Below are positions 14,215 through 22,111 of a stretch of 30,570 bases of DNA, one piece after another. The stretch is from positions 1-30,570 of the IMG/VR virus record IMGVR_UViG_3300042691_007090; one strand, written 5' to 3'. Source of the stretch: a virus. Under the pieces are notes generated by a model that saw only the letters and a list, made by a program, of their open reading frames with translations, was not told the DNA's origin and ran no database searches. Every line of letters begins with the position of its first letter. Within the stretch, counting starts at the first letter, position 1. Both the position numbers and the translations under genes were made by a program.

Positions 14215-16748
14215 GCAATCCGTACTATACCCACACCACCTACCCGACGCCCAACTCGCCCGGCTCATCGGCGACGATGCGCAATGAGTTGGAGAATGTC
14301 ACCCTTGGTTTTGATCTGTTGCCGACTTTGTCCGGCAATGGGTACAAGGTGGCTATGGTTAATTCTGCGGGTACAGCTTTAATTGCTTCAGCTGCTTTGC
14401 AAGCCTTGGCCATCACAGCTTCGACAATCAACAGCACAACGATCGGCGCAACTACGGCATCATCTGGTGCGTTTACTACGGTCTCAGCAAGCAGCGGTTT
14501 TACCGGCAACATCACCGGCAACATCACCGGCAACGTGACCGGTAACGTGACCGGCAACTTAGTCGGCAACGTGACTTCGTCCGGCTCCAACAGCTTTGCC
14601 AGCGTGACCATTTCTGGCGGCACAATTAACGGTACAACGATTGGCGCAACAACAGCTACCACGATTCAAGGTACAACGGTTACAGCAACGGTTGGTTTTG
14701 TTGGCGGGTTAACGGGCGCCGTGGTTGGTAATGTGACCGGCAATTTGACGGGTAACGTTACCGCAGCAAGCGGTACGTCAACTTTTAACAACGTGACGGT
14801 TTCCGGCACTTTAGCCGGCACTTTGACCGGCAACGTAACCGCGTCTTCGGGCACGTCCACATTTAACGACGTAACCATCAACGGTTCGTTAGACATGAAC
14901 TCGGCTACGGGCAGCACGATCTCGGGATTGAGCACGCCAACAAACGCGACAGACGCAGCCAATAAAGGCTATGTCGACACAGCAGACGCGCTTAAGCTAA
15001 ACCTAGCTGGCGGCACAATGTCTGGCGCCATTGCAATGGGCACCGCCAAGATCACAGGCTTGGGCGATCCAACAGCTGCGCAAGACGCGGCGACTAAAAA
15101 CTACGTTGACAACACGGTCCAAGGTTTAGACGCTAAAGCATCTTGCCGCGCCGGAACAACAGCCAACATTACCCTAAGCGGCACTCAAACAATTGACGGC
15201 GTGGCCGTGATTGCGGGCGACCGGGTGTTGGTTAAGGACCAAACCACTACGGCCAACAACGGTATTTACGTTGCGGCTGCAAGTACGTGGGCTCGGTCTA
15301 CCGACGCCGATACTTGGGATGAATTGGTTCACGCTTACGTGTTTGTGGAGTCCGGCACGGTCAATGCCAACAACGGCTTTGTTTGCACGATAGCTGCGGG
15401 CGGCACGCTTGGCAGCACGTCGGTAACTTGGGTCCAGTTCTCCGGAGCTGGCCAGATCACAGCTGGCGCGGGTTTGACAAAGACCGGCAACACGCTGGAT
15501 GTCGGCACCGCATCAAGCTCACGTATTGTTGTCAACTCCGACAACATTGACTTGGCCACAACGGCAGTAACTGCCGGCACGTATCAATCAATGACAGTCG
15601 ACGCCTACGGGCGCGTGACTGCCGGGACAAACCCAACGACTATTGCCGGGTACAACATCACCAACGCCTACACCAAAACTGAGGTAGACACCACGGTGTC
15701 TGGCTTGTTGGCTAAGACCGGCGGCACAATGTCCGGCGCGATTGCGATGGGCACAAACAAGATCACCGGTGTCGGCGATCCAACAAGCGCACAAGACGCC
15801 GCGACCAAGAACTACATTGACGTGTTGTTTGGCACCACAGCGTCTGCGGCAGCCTCAGCGGCTGCGGCGTCTACAAGTGCGGCCAATGCCTTAACCAGCG
15901 AGAACAACGCGTCTAGCAGCGCTTCTGCTGCGTCTGGCAGTGCTTCTGCTGCGGCAGGTAGCGCGGCAGCTGCGGCTGCCAGCTACGACAGCTTTGATGA
16001 CCGCTACCTAGGCCCCAAGGCTACGCCGCCTACGCTTGACAACGACGGCAACGCTTTGCTGACCGGGGCGTTGTACTTTGACACAACCGGCAACCTGATG
16101 AAGGTGTACACCGGCACGGCTTGGGTCAACGCAGGCTCCTCGGTCAACGGCACGTCTCAGCGGGTGGTCTACACGGCTACCGCAGCCCAAACAACCTTTG
16201 CCGCTATTTACGACGTTGGCTATGTTGACGTTTACTTGAACGGTGTAAAGCAGCAAGTCAGCGTCGACTTCGTGGCTACCAACGGCACAAGCGTGGTGTT
16301 TGGCACGGGCTTGACGTCCGGTGACATCGTTGACATCGTGGCCTACGGCGCGTTCGATATTGCCAACGTGTTGCTGCTGTCCGGCGGCACGATGACGGGC
16401 GCAATCACTTTTGCTGGTGGCCAGACTTTCCCGGGCGCGGTAACCAGTGTTGCGGCAACAGTGCCCTCGTTTTTGTCTGTTGCGGGTTCACCAATTACAA
16501 GTAGTGGTACTTTAGCAATTACCTTGTCTGGTACGGCGCTGCCTGTTGCAAATGGTGGCACAAGCCTGACCACTCTTACAGCCGACAATGTCATCTTGGG
16601 CAACGGCACATCGGCACCAACATTTGTTGCGCCAAGCACAGCTGGAAATGTGTTAACAAGTAACGGCACAACTTGGCAATCAACCGCACCTGCGGCCCCT
16701 TTTACAACCGGCAAAGCCATTGCAATGGCAATTGTCTTTGGAGGATAA
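14211..16748 (+). CDS. Mosaic tail fibre protein
   Basis: This 845-residue protein is assembled from several fibre modules and is probably trimeric. Residues 1-60 (including NSPGSSATMRNELENVTLGFDLLP) look like the virion-attachment part. From about 98 and 173 there are GNITGNVTGN-type repeats, typical of beta-helical shafts. Two 34-codon copies of GGTMSGAIAMGT.KITG..DP follow. Residues about 540-592 are almost pure Ala/Ser and probably a coiled coil, followed by YDSFDDRYLGPKA and a strand-rich YVDVYLNGVKQQV domain near 675. The C-terminus is Gly/Thr rich. It should contact the host surface. Confidence 0.9.
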   Translation: MSNPYYTHTTYPTPNSPGSSATMRNELENVTLGFDLLPTLSGNGYKVAMVNSAGTALIASAALQALAITASTINSTTIGATTASSGAFTTVSASSGFTGNITGNITGNVTGNVTGNLVGNVTSSGSNSFASVTISGGTINGTTIGATTATTIQGTTVTATVGFVGGLTGAVVGNVTGNLTGNVTAASGTSTFNNVTVSGTLAGTLTGNVTASSGTSTFNDVTINGSLDMNSATGSTISGLSTPTNATDAANKGYVDTADALKLNLAGGTMSGAIAMGTAKITGLGDPTAAQDAATKNYVDNTVQGLDAKASCRAGTTANITLSGTQTIDGVAVIAGDRVLVKDQTTTANNGIYVAAASTWARSTDADTWDELVHAYVFVESGTVNANNGFVCTIAAGGTLGSTSVTWVQFSGAGQITAGAGLTKTGNTLDVGTASSSRIVVNSDNIDLATTAVTAGTYQSMTVDAYGRVTAGTNPTTIAGYNITNAYTKTEVDTTVSGLLAKTGGTMSGAIAMGTNKITGVGDPTSAQDAATKNYIDVLFGTTASAAASAAAASTSAANALTSENNASSSASAASGSASAAAGSAAAAAASYDSFDDRYLGPKATPPTLDNDGNALLTGALYFDTTGNLMKVYTGTAWVNAGSSVNGTSQRVVYTATAAQTTFAAIYDVGYVDVYLNGVKQQVSVDFVATNGTSVVFGTGLTSGDIVDIVAYGAFDIANVLLLSGGTMTGAITFAGGQTFPGAVTSVAATVPSFLSVAGSPITSSGTLAITLSGTALPVANGGTSLTTLTADNVILGNGTSAPTFVAPSTAGNVLTSNGTTWQSTAPAAPFTTGKAIAMAIVFGG
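14502..14573 (+). repeat. Tandem 12-bp repeats in the fibre gene
   Basis: Six consecutive 12-nt units of the form ACCGGCAACRTS (Thr-Gly-Asn-Ile/Val) occupy 14502-14573; the last unit has Val in place of Thr. Units differ mainly by synonymous changes (GGC/GGT) and ATC/GTG swaps. In-frame gain or loss of whole units would shorten or lengthen the fibre shaft by four residues per unit. Confidence 0.9.
15009..15821 (+). repeat. Pair of 102-bp imperfect direct repeats (15009-15110, 15720-15821)
   Basis: Two 34-codon units encode GGTMSGAIAMGTAKITGLGD...NYVD and GGTMSGAIAMGTNKITGVGD...NYID, both ending QDAATKNY(V/I)D. A third partial relative (GGTMTGAITFAGG) begins near 16384. They look like repeated structural modules of the fibre shaft and are possible sites for recombination that deletes the 711-nt interval between them. 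Confidence 0.85.
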
Positions 16749-16751
16749 ATC

Positions 16752-17102
16752 ATGACAGCACCCAATATCGTTAACGTCACGACCATTACTGGTAAGACCT
16801 CTGTTCAAGCTATTGGAACTTCTGCCACGGCAATTGTTTCAAATGCTGGCAGCAGCAATCAAGTCTTTAAAATTAACGCCTTGTACATAGCCTCATTAGT
16901 CGGAACTAACGTAACGGTAACGGTTGATTTGTTTCGATCAAGCACTGCTTATGAAATTGCTTTTGGACTACTTGTTCCTCCGGGGGCCACGGTGGATGTG
17001 CTGACCAAATCGATATATCTGGAAGAGGGAGATTCGTTGCGCTTAACGGCTAGCGCTGGTGCGTCATTAGATGGCGTTTGCTCTTATGAGGTGCTCAGCT
17101 AA
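16752..17102 (+). CDS. Small beta-rich virion-associated protein (116 aa)
   Basis: ATG 16752 is only 3 nt past the fibre stop, and the GGAGGA ribosome-binding site lies inside the end of the fibre gene. The 116 residues read as a single beta-sandwich (QVFKINALYIASLVG, NVTVTVDLFRSS, GLLVPPGATVDVLTKSIYLEEGDSLRLTAS). Similar small proteins occur among phage fibre genes with no firm function. Its last codon overlaps the next gene as TAATG. Confidence 0.65.
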   Translation: MTAPNIVNVTTITGKTSVQAIGTSATAIVSNAGSSNQVFKINALYIASLVGTNVTVTVDLFRSSTAYEIAFGLLVPPGATVDVLTKSIYLEEGDSLRLTASAGASLDGVCSYEVLS

Positions 17103-17980
17103 TGGCTACTACTTCTGCAATTTATAGTCTTAAAGACATCCGCAATTTTAAGGCAGAAACCGCTTACTTGACTGCAATGACGGCTGAGTACCTTGTCATT
17201 GGTGGCGGCGGCGGGACGGCCAGCATGTCTCCGGGTACTGGCGGTTCTGGTGGTGGCGGTGCTGGAGGATACAGAACAAACGTGGTAGGTCAAACCTCGG
17301 GCCGAAACTCAACAGCGGAAGCTACGCTTACCCTGTACGTAGGTAACTCCTATTCGGTGGTTGTCGGCGCCGGCGGCGGCTTAAATGCTGAAGGGTCAAG
17401 TTCAGTTTTTGCAAGCATTACATCGCTTGGTGGCGGACGCGGTAGCGGCAGCAGAACCGGCGGCGGCGGCGGAGCTGGCGCAAATTCACAAACTGGCACC
17501 ACAGCTCAGGGCTTTGACGGCGGCAACGGTAGTAGCGGCGGTGGAGGTGGTGGCGGTGCTGGAGCCAACGGTGTTGCTTCTGGCGGCGCTAACGGCGGCA
17601 ACGGTGGTGCCGGTATTTCAAACAATATAACCGGCAGCGGAGTAACGCGAGGCGGTGCTGGAGGTGGCGGTGGTTGGTCTGGCTCTGCTGGCGGATCAGG
17701 TGGATCAGGCGGCGGCGGTACTGGCGGCAATGGCCCCGGTAACGGTGTGGCAGGCACAGCAAACACTGGCGGCGGCGGCGGCGCCGCTGGCACTGATGGT
17801 AGTACTTCTGGTACTGGCGCTGCTGGCGGGTCTGGTCTAGTAATTATTCGCGTCCCAGACACCTTAACCGCAACATTTTCTGCTGGCGTTACTTCTTCGC
17901 TTAGCACCTCAGTTTCTGGTTTTAAGGTATACACCGTTACTGCAACATCAACTACATCCGAAACGGTTCTATTCTCTTAA
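17102..17980 (+). CDS. Glycine-rich adhesin-like tail protein
   Basis: This 292-residue protein has a short N-terminal part (IYSLKDIRNFKAETAYLT, AEYLVIGGGG). A Gly-dominated body follows from about residue 35 to 248, broken by a strand-like insert (AEATLTLYVGNSYSVVVGAGGG). The closing motif SGLVIIRVPD and a 35-residue C-terminal beta tail end the protein. Long GG-rich runs interrupted by Ala/Ser/Asn resemble polyglycine type-II helix adhesins of phage tail tips, such as the gp38 class of T-even-like phages; that analogy is structural, not homology shown here. It probably contributes to receptor recognition. The complementary strand gives a long spurious Pro-rich frame. Confidence 0.75.
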   Translation: MATTSAIYSLKDIRNFKAETAYLTAMTAEYLVIGGGGGTASMSPGTGGSGGGGAGGYRTNVVGQTSGRNSTAEATLTLYVGNSYSVVVGAGGGLNAEGSSSVFASITSLGGGRGSGSRTGGGGGAGANSQTGTTAQGFDGGNGSSGGGGGGGAGANGVASGGANGGNGGAGISNNITGSGVTRGGAGGGGGWSGSAGGSGGSGGGGTGGNGPGNGVAGTANTGGGGGAAGTDGSTSGTGAAGGSGLVIIRVPDTLTATFSAGVTSSLSTSVSGFKVYTVTATSTTSETVLFS

Positions 17981-17989
17981 GGACAAAAC

Positions 17990-18358
17990 ATGGCGCACTT
18001 TGCAAAACTCGACGCAAACAACATTGTTGTCTTTGTGACTGTTGGACGGCAAGAGGACGACGGCAAGGAAACAGAACTTACTGAAAGAACCGGCGACGTC
18101 TATAAACAAACAAGCTACAACACTCTTGGTGGCGTTCATCTTCTTGGCGGCACGCCGTTTCGTAAAAACTTTGCAGGCATTGGTTTTACCTATGACGGTC
18201 AGCGTGACGCGTTTATCTCGCCTAAGCCATACGCAAGCTGGTTGTTAAACGAGAACACCTGCTGTTGGGAAGCACCAATTGCGGCTCCTAACGACGGTAA
18301 AAGTTACGCATGGGACGAAGCAACAACTTCATGGATCGAGGTGACACCAAATGTCTAA
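17990..18358 (+). CDS. Conserved phage fibre-region protein (122 aa)
   Basis: ATG 17990 follows AAGGACAAA. The 122-residue product starts MAHFAKLDANNIVVFVTVG and contains KQTSYNTLGG, then FRKNFAGIGFTYDGQRDAF, ISPKPYASWLLNENTCCWEAPI and the ending YAWDEATTSWIEV. The string 'R+.faGiGytYD...DAFi.PkPY.SW.Lne....W.pP...P' is one I recognise from many cyanophage and freshwater-phage proteins found with tail fibres. Its function is not established; an association with the fibre or assembly help is plausible. It overlaps the next gene by 8 nt. Confidence 0.8.
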   Translation: MAHFAKLDANNIVVFVTVGRQEDDGKETELTERTGDVYKQTSYNTLGGVHLLGGTPFRKNFAGIGFTYDGQRDAFISPKPYASWLLNENTCCWEAPIAAPNDGKSYAWDEATTSWIEVTPNV

Positions 18359-18791
18359 AGCAAAAACACTAGCAACGACGGTCTCGACCGGTGGGGTCCT
18401 TGACAACCCATCGGCCATCCCGGCGGCAAACATTAGCGGAGCCGTGGGTAGCGCAACCAACATTGCTGGTGGTTCCAACGGCACGATTCCTTATCAGTCA
18501 GCAAGCGGCACAACGCAGATGTTGGCTGTTGGTACAGCTGGCCAAGTGTTGCAAACAAACGGGGTTGGTGCACCTTCGTGGGCTACTCCTGCTTCAGCCA
18601 CTACAGCAACTAATTTGGCCGGCGGTTCTGCTGGCACGATCCCTTACCAATCAGCCGCAGGCACAACACAGATGCTGGCTGCGGGTACGTCGGGCCAAGT
18701 GCTTACTTCTGCGGGCGCGGCTGCGCCAACTTGGGCTGACGCGGCCGTTAGTTTTTCTAACGCAAAAGGTTATTTCTTTTCTGGCTTTTAA
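18351..18791 (+). CDS. Short fibre-like protein with an internal duplication
   Basis: This 146-residue protein is Ala/Ser/Gly/Thr-rich. It carries two copies of a roughly 45-residue unit with NIAGGSNGTIPYQSASGTTQML and NLAGGSAGTIPYQSAAGTTQML, each followed by AVGTAGQVL or AAGTSGQVL and a PSW/PTW. The unit resembles C-terminal segments of fibre proteins, including the end of the large fibre (STAGNVLTSNGTTW). The gene may be a cassette derived from fibre C-termini, or an accessory fibre subunit. The start overlaps the preceding gene. Confidence 0.7.
   Translation: MSKAKTLATTVSTGGVLDNPSAIPAANISGAVGSATNIAGGSNGTIPYQSASGTTQMLAVGTAGQVLQTNGVGAPSWATPASATTATNLAGGSAGTIPYQSAAGTTQMLAAGTSGQVLTSAGAAAPTWADAAVSFSNAKGYFFSGF
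18448..18737 (+). repeat. Two tandem ~135-bp units in the 18351 gene
   Basis: Units at about 18448-18584 and 18599-18737 encode the same order of motifs (AGGS.GTIPYQSA.GTTQMLA.GT.GQVL......APSW/APTW). The DNA has diverged mostly at third positions, so both copies appear to be retained by selection on the protein. Confidence 0.75.
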
Positions 18792-18805
18792 TAGGAGCTC
18801 TTACC

Positions 18806-19117
18806 ATGGCATCAGGAACACTAGGTCAATCAGCTTTGGCCGCAACGACAAACACCACGGTTTACACCGTGCCTGTTGCGAAGATTGGAACATTCAATGT
18901 GAGTGTGTGCAATCGCAGTTCAACACAAGCCACAATTAGATTGGCTGTGGCCGCTTCTGGAACACCAACTAACGCTGAGTACATTGAGTACGACACCGTG
19001 CTTGAAGGCAATGGTGTGATTGAGCGAACAGGCGTTGTTGCTTCTGCAACAAAGAATTTGGTGGCATTTGCTAGTACAGCAGATGTTTCTGTCAATGTTT
19101 ACGGATACGAGGACTAA
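18806..19117 (+). CDS. Small conserved tail-region beta protein (103 aa)
   Basis: ATG 18806 follows TAGGAGCTC. The product contains VYTVPVAKIGTFNVSVCNRS, ATIRLAVAASGTPTNAEYIEYDTVLEGNGVIERTGVV and ADVSVNVYG. The order 'VYTVP.gk..t.nv.vcNR... p.....YieYd..l...gvlerTgiv' occurs in small phage proteins near fibres in many environmental genomes. It is probably a compact beta-sandwich; its role is unknown. It is 2 nt upstream of the next gene. Confidence 0.7.
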   Translation: MASGTLGQSALAATTNTTVYTVPVAKIGTFNVSVCNRSSTQATIRLAVAASGTPTNAEYIEYDTVLEGNGVIERTGVVASATKNLVAFASTADVSVNVYGYED

Positions 19118-19119
19118 TC

Positions 19120-20727
19120 ATGGGACGCATAGCATCAACACAAACGGACGATTTAGGTGTCGTCACAATGACTGCCGGAGCAACGATTGCGGCCGGGGAT
19201 CTTGTCATCAATACTGATGGTGGCCGGGCGGTAAAAGCAAACGTAGATCTTGCTTTTAGTACAAACAATTCAACCACTGCGGGCGCAACGACTATTTCTG
19301 CTTCTTCAAATTTTGAGTCTAGCGGAAGTTACGGACCCAATACCGGCTATCGATATAGGTCCTCTTGTGAGTTAAGTAATGGAAATATTGTTCACACTTA
19401 TGCCGGCGACGGAACTACTCAAAGCAGTGATGTAAATTTTGTAGTTCGCAATATTGGTAACGGCACAGTTATTTCCAGAGTTAAAGTTTCTACGGATGCA
19501 AGCGTAGCTTGCACAAGAGTTTCTTCACTGCCCGGACAAAACAAATTTGTTGTCGCTTGGGCTTTTAGCACTACAGTCAAAGCTAGAATTTACAACAATG
19601 ATGGCACACCAGTAGCTGCGGAATTTGAGGTTTTTACAGACTCTCAAAGCAGCACCCCTGAGTACTGGACGCTTTCACATTTAAGCAATGGCGAATTTGT
19701 CATTTTGAGAAACGGGTCTGTTAATCCTTACCCTTTGAGTTTTCGGCGATACAACTCATCAGGCACGCTGCAAGGATCTACAACAGCTGTCGAAGCCAGT
19801 AGCAATGCCTTTTACTTTTCTGTTTGTCCTTTGGCGGCTGGCGGTTTTGTGGTGGGTTGGTACAGCGCTCAAAACAACAGAAGTTCAATATCTAAATACG
19901 ACTCTAGTGGTGTCAGAGTTGGTTCACAAGTCAACATAGCCAGCTCCGGAACTAACCTTGCTAGAGGAAATTTTGATGACAATAATGTCATAGAGTTGTC
20001 TGGCGGAAAAATAGTAAAAATCTACGCGAACAACAGCACATCATATCTTCACGCTTATTTGTGCAATTCTGATTTGTCTCTGATTAGTAACATCAATTTG
20101 ACTTCAAACGCTCCAAATTCGTCAACAACTTGGCCCGGTTTGTGTCGCTTTGGTTCTGGTTTTGCCACTGTAATTTGGAGTAGCGGCAGCATTAGGCTTT
20201 TGACTTTTTCAGACGCGGGTGGAAATATTTCAAACAACGCCGTTTCAGGGGGGAATTCAGCAGGCAGTAACTCAGTAGCTATGTGCGGACCAGATGCAAC
20301 TTATTTTGGTGGTGGTTTTTTTGGTGTCTTTAATGTGGGCAACAATGATGACAGCACATCTTATGATCAAAAATATTTGGTTTGCGACATGTCAGGCGCA
20401 ACATCCGGCAGTGTAATCGTAGTACAAACGTCTAATAGTCAAACCAGTATTTATAGCTTTTTTACAAGCGGAAATATACATGTCTCGCGCAAGGTTATGT
20501 CGTCCCAACCTAGTTCGTACACGATCAACAATTTGCGCAAGTCTGTTGTGGGTGTGGCCTTGAATTCTGTAAGTGCTGATGGATCTGTGCGGCTTACTAC
20601 AAAGGGCACTTATCAATTAACTTCTAACTACTCATCGGGCGGCAACTTTGACAATCGCGCAACAGTGGTGCCCGGGACAAAAGGCAATGTGATTGGTTCG
20701 ACGGCAAATCTTTTTGGGATGACTTGA
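19120..20727 (+). CDS. Probable beta-propeller adsorption/tail protein
   Basis: This 535-residue protein opens with a small domain (DDLGVVTMTAGATIAAGDLV). It then shows seven motifs of the form L.nG.fVv.w: LSNGNIVHTY, GQNKFVVAWAF, LSNGEFVIL, LAAGGFVVGWY, LSGGKIVKIY, GSGFATVIW, GGGFFGVF. They start about 50-55 residues apart (roughly residues 85 to 400), as expected for blades of a seven-bladed propeller. The C-terminal domain (VVGVALNSVSADGSVRLTTKG) resembles a virion-attachment or trimer tail. It is visibly more AT-rich than the terminase-portal region, compatible with recent exchange. A receptor-binding role is inferred. Confidence 0.7.
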   Translation: MGRIASTQTDDLGVVTMTAGATIAAGDLVINTDGGRAVKANVDLAFSTNNSTTAGATTISASSNFESSGSYGPNTGYRYRSSCELSNGNIVHTYAGDGTTQSSDVNFVVRNIGNGTVISRVKVSTDASVACTRVSSLPGQNKFVVAWAFSTTVKARIYNNDGTPVAAEFEVFTDSQSSTPEYWTLSHLSNGEFVILRNGSVNPYPLSFRRYNSSGTLQGSTTAVEASSNAFYFSVCPLAAGGFVVGWYSAQNNRSSISKYDSSGVRVGSQVNIASSGTNLARGNFDDNNVIELSGGKIVKIYANNSTSYLHAYLCNSDLSLISNINLTSNAPNSSTTWPGLCRFGSGFATVIWSSGSIRLLTFSDAGGNISNNAVSGGNSAGSNSVAMCGPDATYFGGGFFGVFNVGNNDDSTSYDQKYLVCDMSGATSGSVIVVQTSNSQTSIYSFFTSGNIHVSRKVMSSQPSSYTINNLRKSVVGVALNSVSADGSVRLTTKGTYQLTSNYSSGGNFDNRATVVPGTKGNVIGSTANLFGMT

Positions 20728-20728
20728 A

Positions 20729-21058
20729 ATGTCTAACTATCAACTCTTAACGCCTGAAGGCGATGTGATTGAAGAGTCGCTGACGGAGATTGTTTACAAC
20801 GAGTCTCAACGTTGTTGGGTTGGCACAGGCTGGGTTGTTGCTGATGTTGACAAAGAATTTACAGCCAAGGCCTCTCAGCAATTCCAAAGCAACTTAATGC
20901 GCTTTGAGCGCAACAAATTGCTTGCTGATACTGACTGGCGTTTTCGCAGTGACCTGACACCCTCACAAGAGTGGAAGGATTACTGTCAAGCGCTGCGCGA
21001 CGTGCCAACACAAGTGGGCTTCCCTTGGACAATCACTTGGCCAACTAAACCGGAATGA
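20729..21058 (+). CDS. Tail assembly chaperone-like protein
   Basis: ATG 20729 follows the previous stop by one base. The 109-residue product has a strand-rich N-terminus (YQLLTPEGDVIEESL). Its C-terminal half contains RNKLLADTDWRFRSDLTPSQEWKDYCQALRDVPTQVGFPWTITWP, shown here in its distinctive order: 'RN.LL..TDW', 'W..Y.qaLRDvp.Q.GFP', 'WP.kP'. That order is the hallmark of the phage tail assembly chaperone family often placed directly after fibres. It probably helps fibre folding or attachment. Confidence 0.85.
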   Translation: MSNYQLLTPEGDVIEESLTEIVYNESQRCWVGTGWVVADVDKEFTAKASQQFQSNLMRFERNKLLADTDWRFRSDLTPSQEWKDYCQALRDVPTQVGFPWTITWPTKPE

Positions 21059-21061
21059 TAA

Positions 21062-21259
21062 ATGGAAGCCGACATCGATAAGAGGGTAGCCGTGCACGAA
21101 GCCATTTGCGCAGAACGATACAACGCTATATCAATGTCCCTGAAAAAAGGGGACCAGCGTATGACCAAGATTGAGTACCTTTTGTACGCAGTGATCTTGG
21201 CCGTCTTGCTTGGACCCGGTGTTGCAGCCGAGTTTGTGAAAAAACTTTTAGGGCTGTAA
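21062..21259 (+). CDS. Small single-TM phage membrane protein
   Basis: ATG 21062 is 3 nt past the previous stop. The 65-residue protein has a charged N-terminus (DKRVAVHEAICAERYNAISMSLKKGDQR) and one hydrophobic segment at about 39-57 (YLLYAVILAVLLGPGVAA). The layout resembles small XhlA/hemolysin-type phage membrane proteins found before lysis genes; some family members are thought to assist lysis, but I cannot confirm homology. It opens a run of small membrane proteins ending at the holin/lysozyme genes. Confidence 0.7.
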   Translation: MEADIDKRVAVHEAICAERYNAISMSLKKGDQRMTKIEYLLYAVILAVLLGPGVAAEFVKKLLGL

Positions 21260-21263
21260 CGAT

Positions 21264-21935
21264 GTGGATCCGCTCAGCATCCTTCTGGCAGCCAATACCT
21301 GTGTTGCCGCAATTAAGCAGGGATGCAAGCTGTATAAAGACGCCAAAACGTCTTTCATGGAAATTAAGAAAACGGTTGATGAAGTTGCTTCAGATGTCAA
21401 AGCAGTCAGAGGGTTCTGGTCAAAGCTCTTCGGAACAACGCCCACCGCAAGCCCCAAGTCTGTGGCGAAAAAGAAAGAGGCTTACGTTGCCGTCGACGAA
21501 ACGCAAGTCCTATCAGACATCGTCACCCAACTTTCCCATTTCTTCAAATTGCAAGAACAGCTTGCTGAGCACATAAGGGCCGAAGAAGAACGATCAAAAA
21601 ACGTTTACGATCCTGACGCAAATTTAATGGAGGCCGCCTTAAAGCGGCTCATGGTTCAAGATCAGTTTACGGCGCTGGAAGTGGAAATACGAGAGGCGAT
21701 GGTATACGGCGCTCCTAAAGAGATGGGGGCCCTGTACAGCCGAACGTTCGAGATGCGTGACATTATTAAGGCCGAGCAAGACAAGGCAAGAAAGAAGCGA
21801 GATGCTGAATCATGGCAACGCAAAGAAAAGGAGCGGCTCCTAAACGAACGGCAGGTATATCTACTGGTGACTATCCTAGGCCTCCTGTATATGTGGATAC
21901 TCCTCGGCCTCTTGAGCAAGACTGGTGGACAGTGA
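21264..21935 (+). CDS. Membrane-anchored coiled-coil protein (paralogue of the 22257 gene)
   Basis: A GTG start at 21264 is in frame with MDPLSILLAANTCVAAIKQGCKLYKDAK; the ATG at 21262 belongs to another frame and gives an unrelated product. The 223-residue protein has an N-terminal helical pair and a charged middle rich in Glu/Lys (about 70-195). A C-terminal transmembrane segment runs from about 198 to 217 (VYLLVTILGLLYMWILLGLL). It shares this plan with the 22257 product. Its last 124 nt are overlapped by the next gene in another frame. No enzymatic motif is seen. A membrane-associated role late in infection is inferred from context. Confidence 0.75.
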   Translation: MDPLSILLAANTCVAAIKQGCKLYKDAKTSFMEIKKTVDEVASDVKAVRGFWSKLFGTTPTASPKSVAKKKEAYVAVDETQVLSDIVTQLSHFFKLQEQLAEHIRAEEERSKNVYDPDANLMEAALKRLMVQDQFTALEVEIREAMVYGAPKEMGALYSRTFEMRDIIKAEQDKARKKRDAESWQRKEKERLLNERQVYLLVTILGLLYMWILLGLLSKTGGQ

Positions 21936-22111
21936 TGGGTTGGATAGCGGCGTTGGTTTTGGCGGGTCTGTTGCTCCCGCTTCTCGGGCTGTTGTACATG
22001 GACGTGCTGCAAACAAAGCACGAGGCCAAGCAGCAGATTGAGAAGATGGAAAAACTACGTAAAGAAATCCAACAACAGAACCGTAAAGAAGACAAGGCCG
22101 TTGAGCCGTGA
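21812..22111 (+). CDS. Overlapping single-TM protein with C-terminal coiled coil
   Basis: ATG 21812 lies inside the previous gene in a different frame, and the two overlap for 124 nt. The 99-residue product has a basic start (ATQRKGAAPKRT) and a Pro-rich segment (YPRPPVYVDTPRPLE). A strong TM helix follows at about 41-62 (VMGWIAALVLAGLLLPLLGLL), then a charged coiled coil (KHEAKQQIEKMEKLRKEI). A TM helix plus C-terminal coil is the plan of inner-membrane spanins, but the long N-terminal region and short coil are unusual. It could also be a separate membrane protein. The Pro-rich and TM segments look like real protein, unlike a typical shadow frame. Confidence 0.6.
   Translation: MATQRKGAAPKRTAGISTGDYPRPPVYVDTPRPLEQDWWTVMGWIAALVLAGLLLPLLGLLYMDVLQTKHEAKQQIEKMEKLRKEIQQQNRKEDKAVEP

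Noticed and set aside
14502-14760. CRISPR-like repeats
   Set aside because: Units are 12 bp, in frame, contiguous and encode fibre residues; there are no spacers.
17506-17934. Pro-rich minus-strand frame
   Set aside because: The Pro/Ala composition is the direct complement of the polyglycine codons on the + strand.
21262-21576. 104-codon frame starting at ATG 21262
   Set aside because: It has Ser/Arg/Pro-rich shadow composition, while the overlapping GTG 21264 frame gives a typical helical membrane protein.
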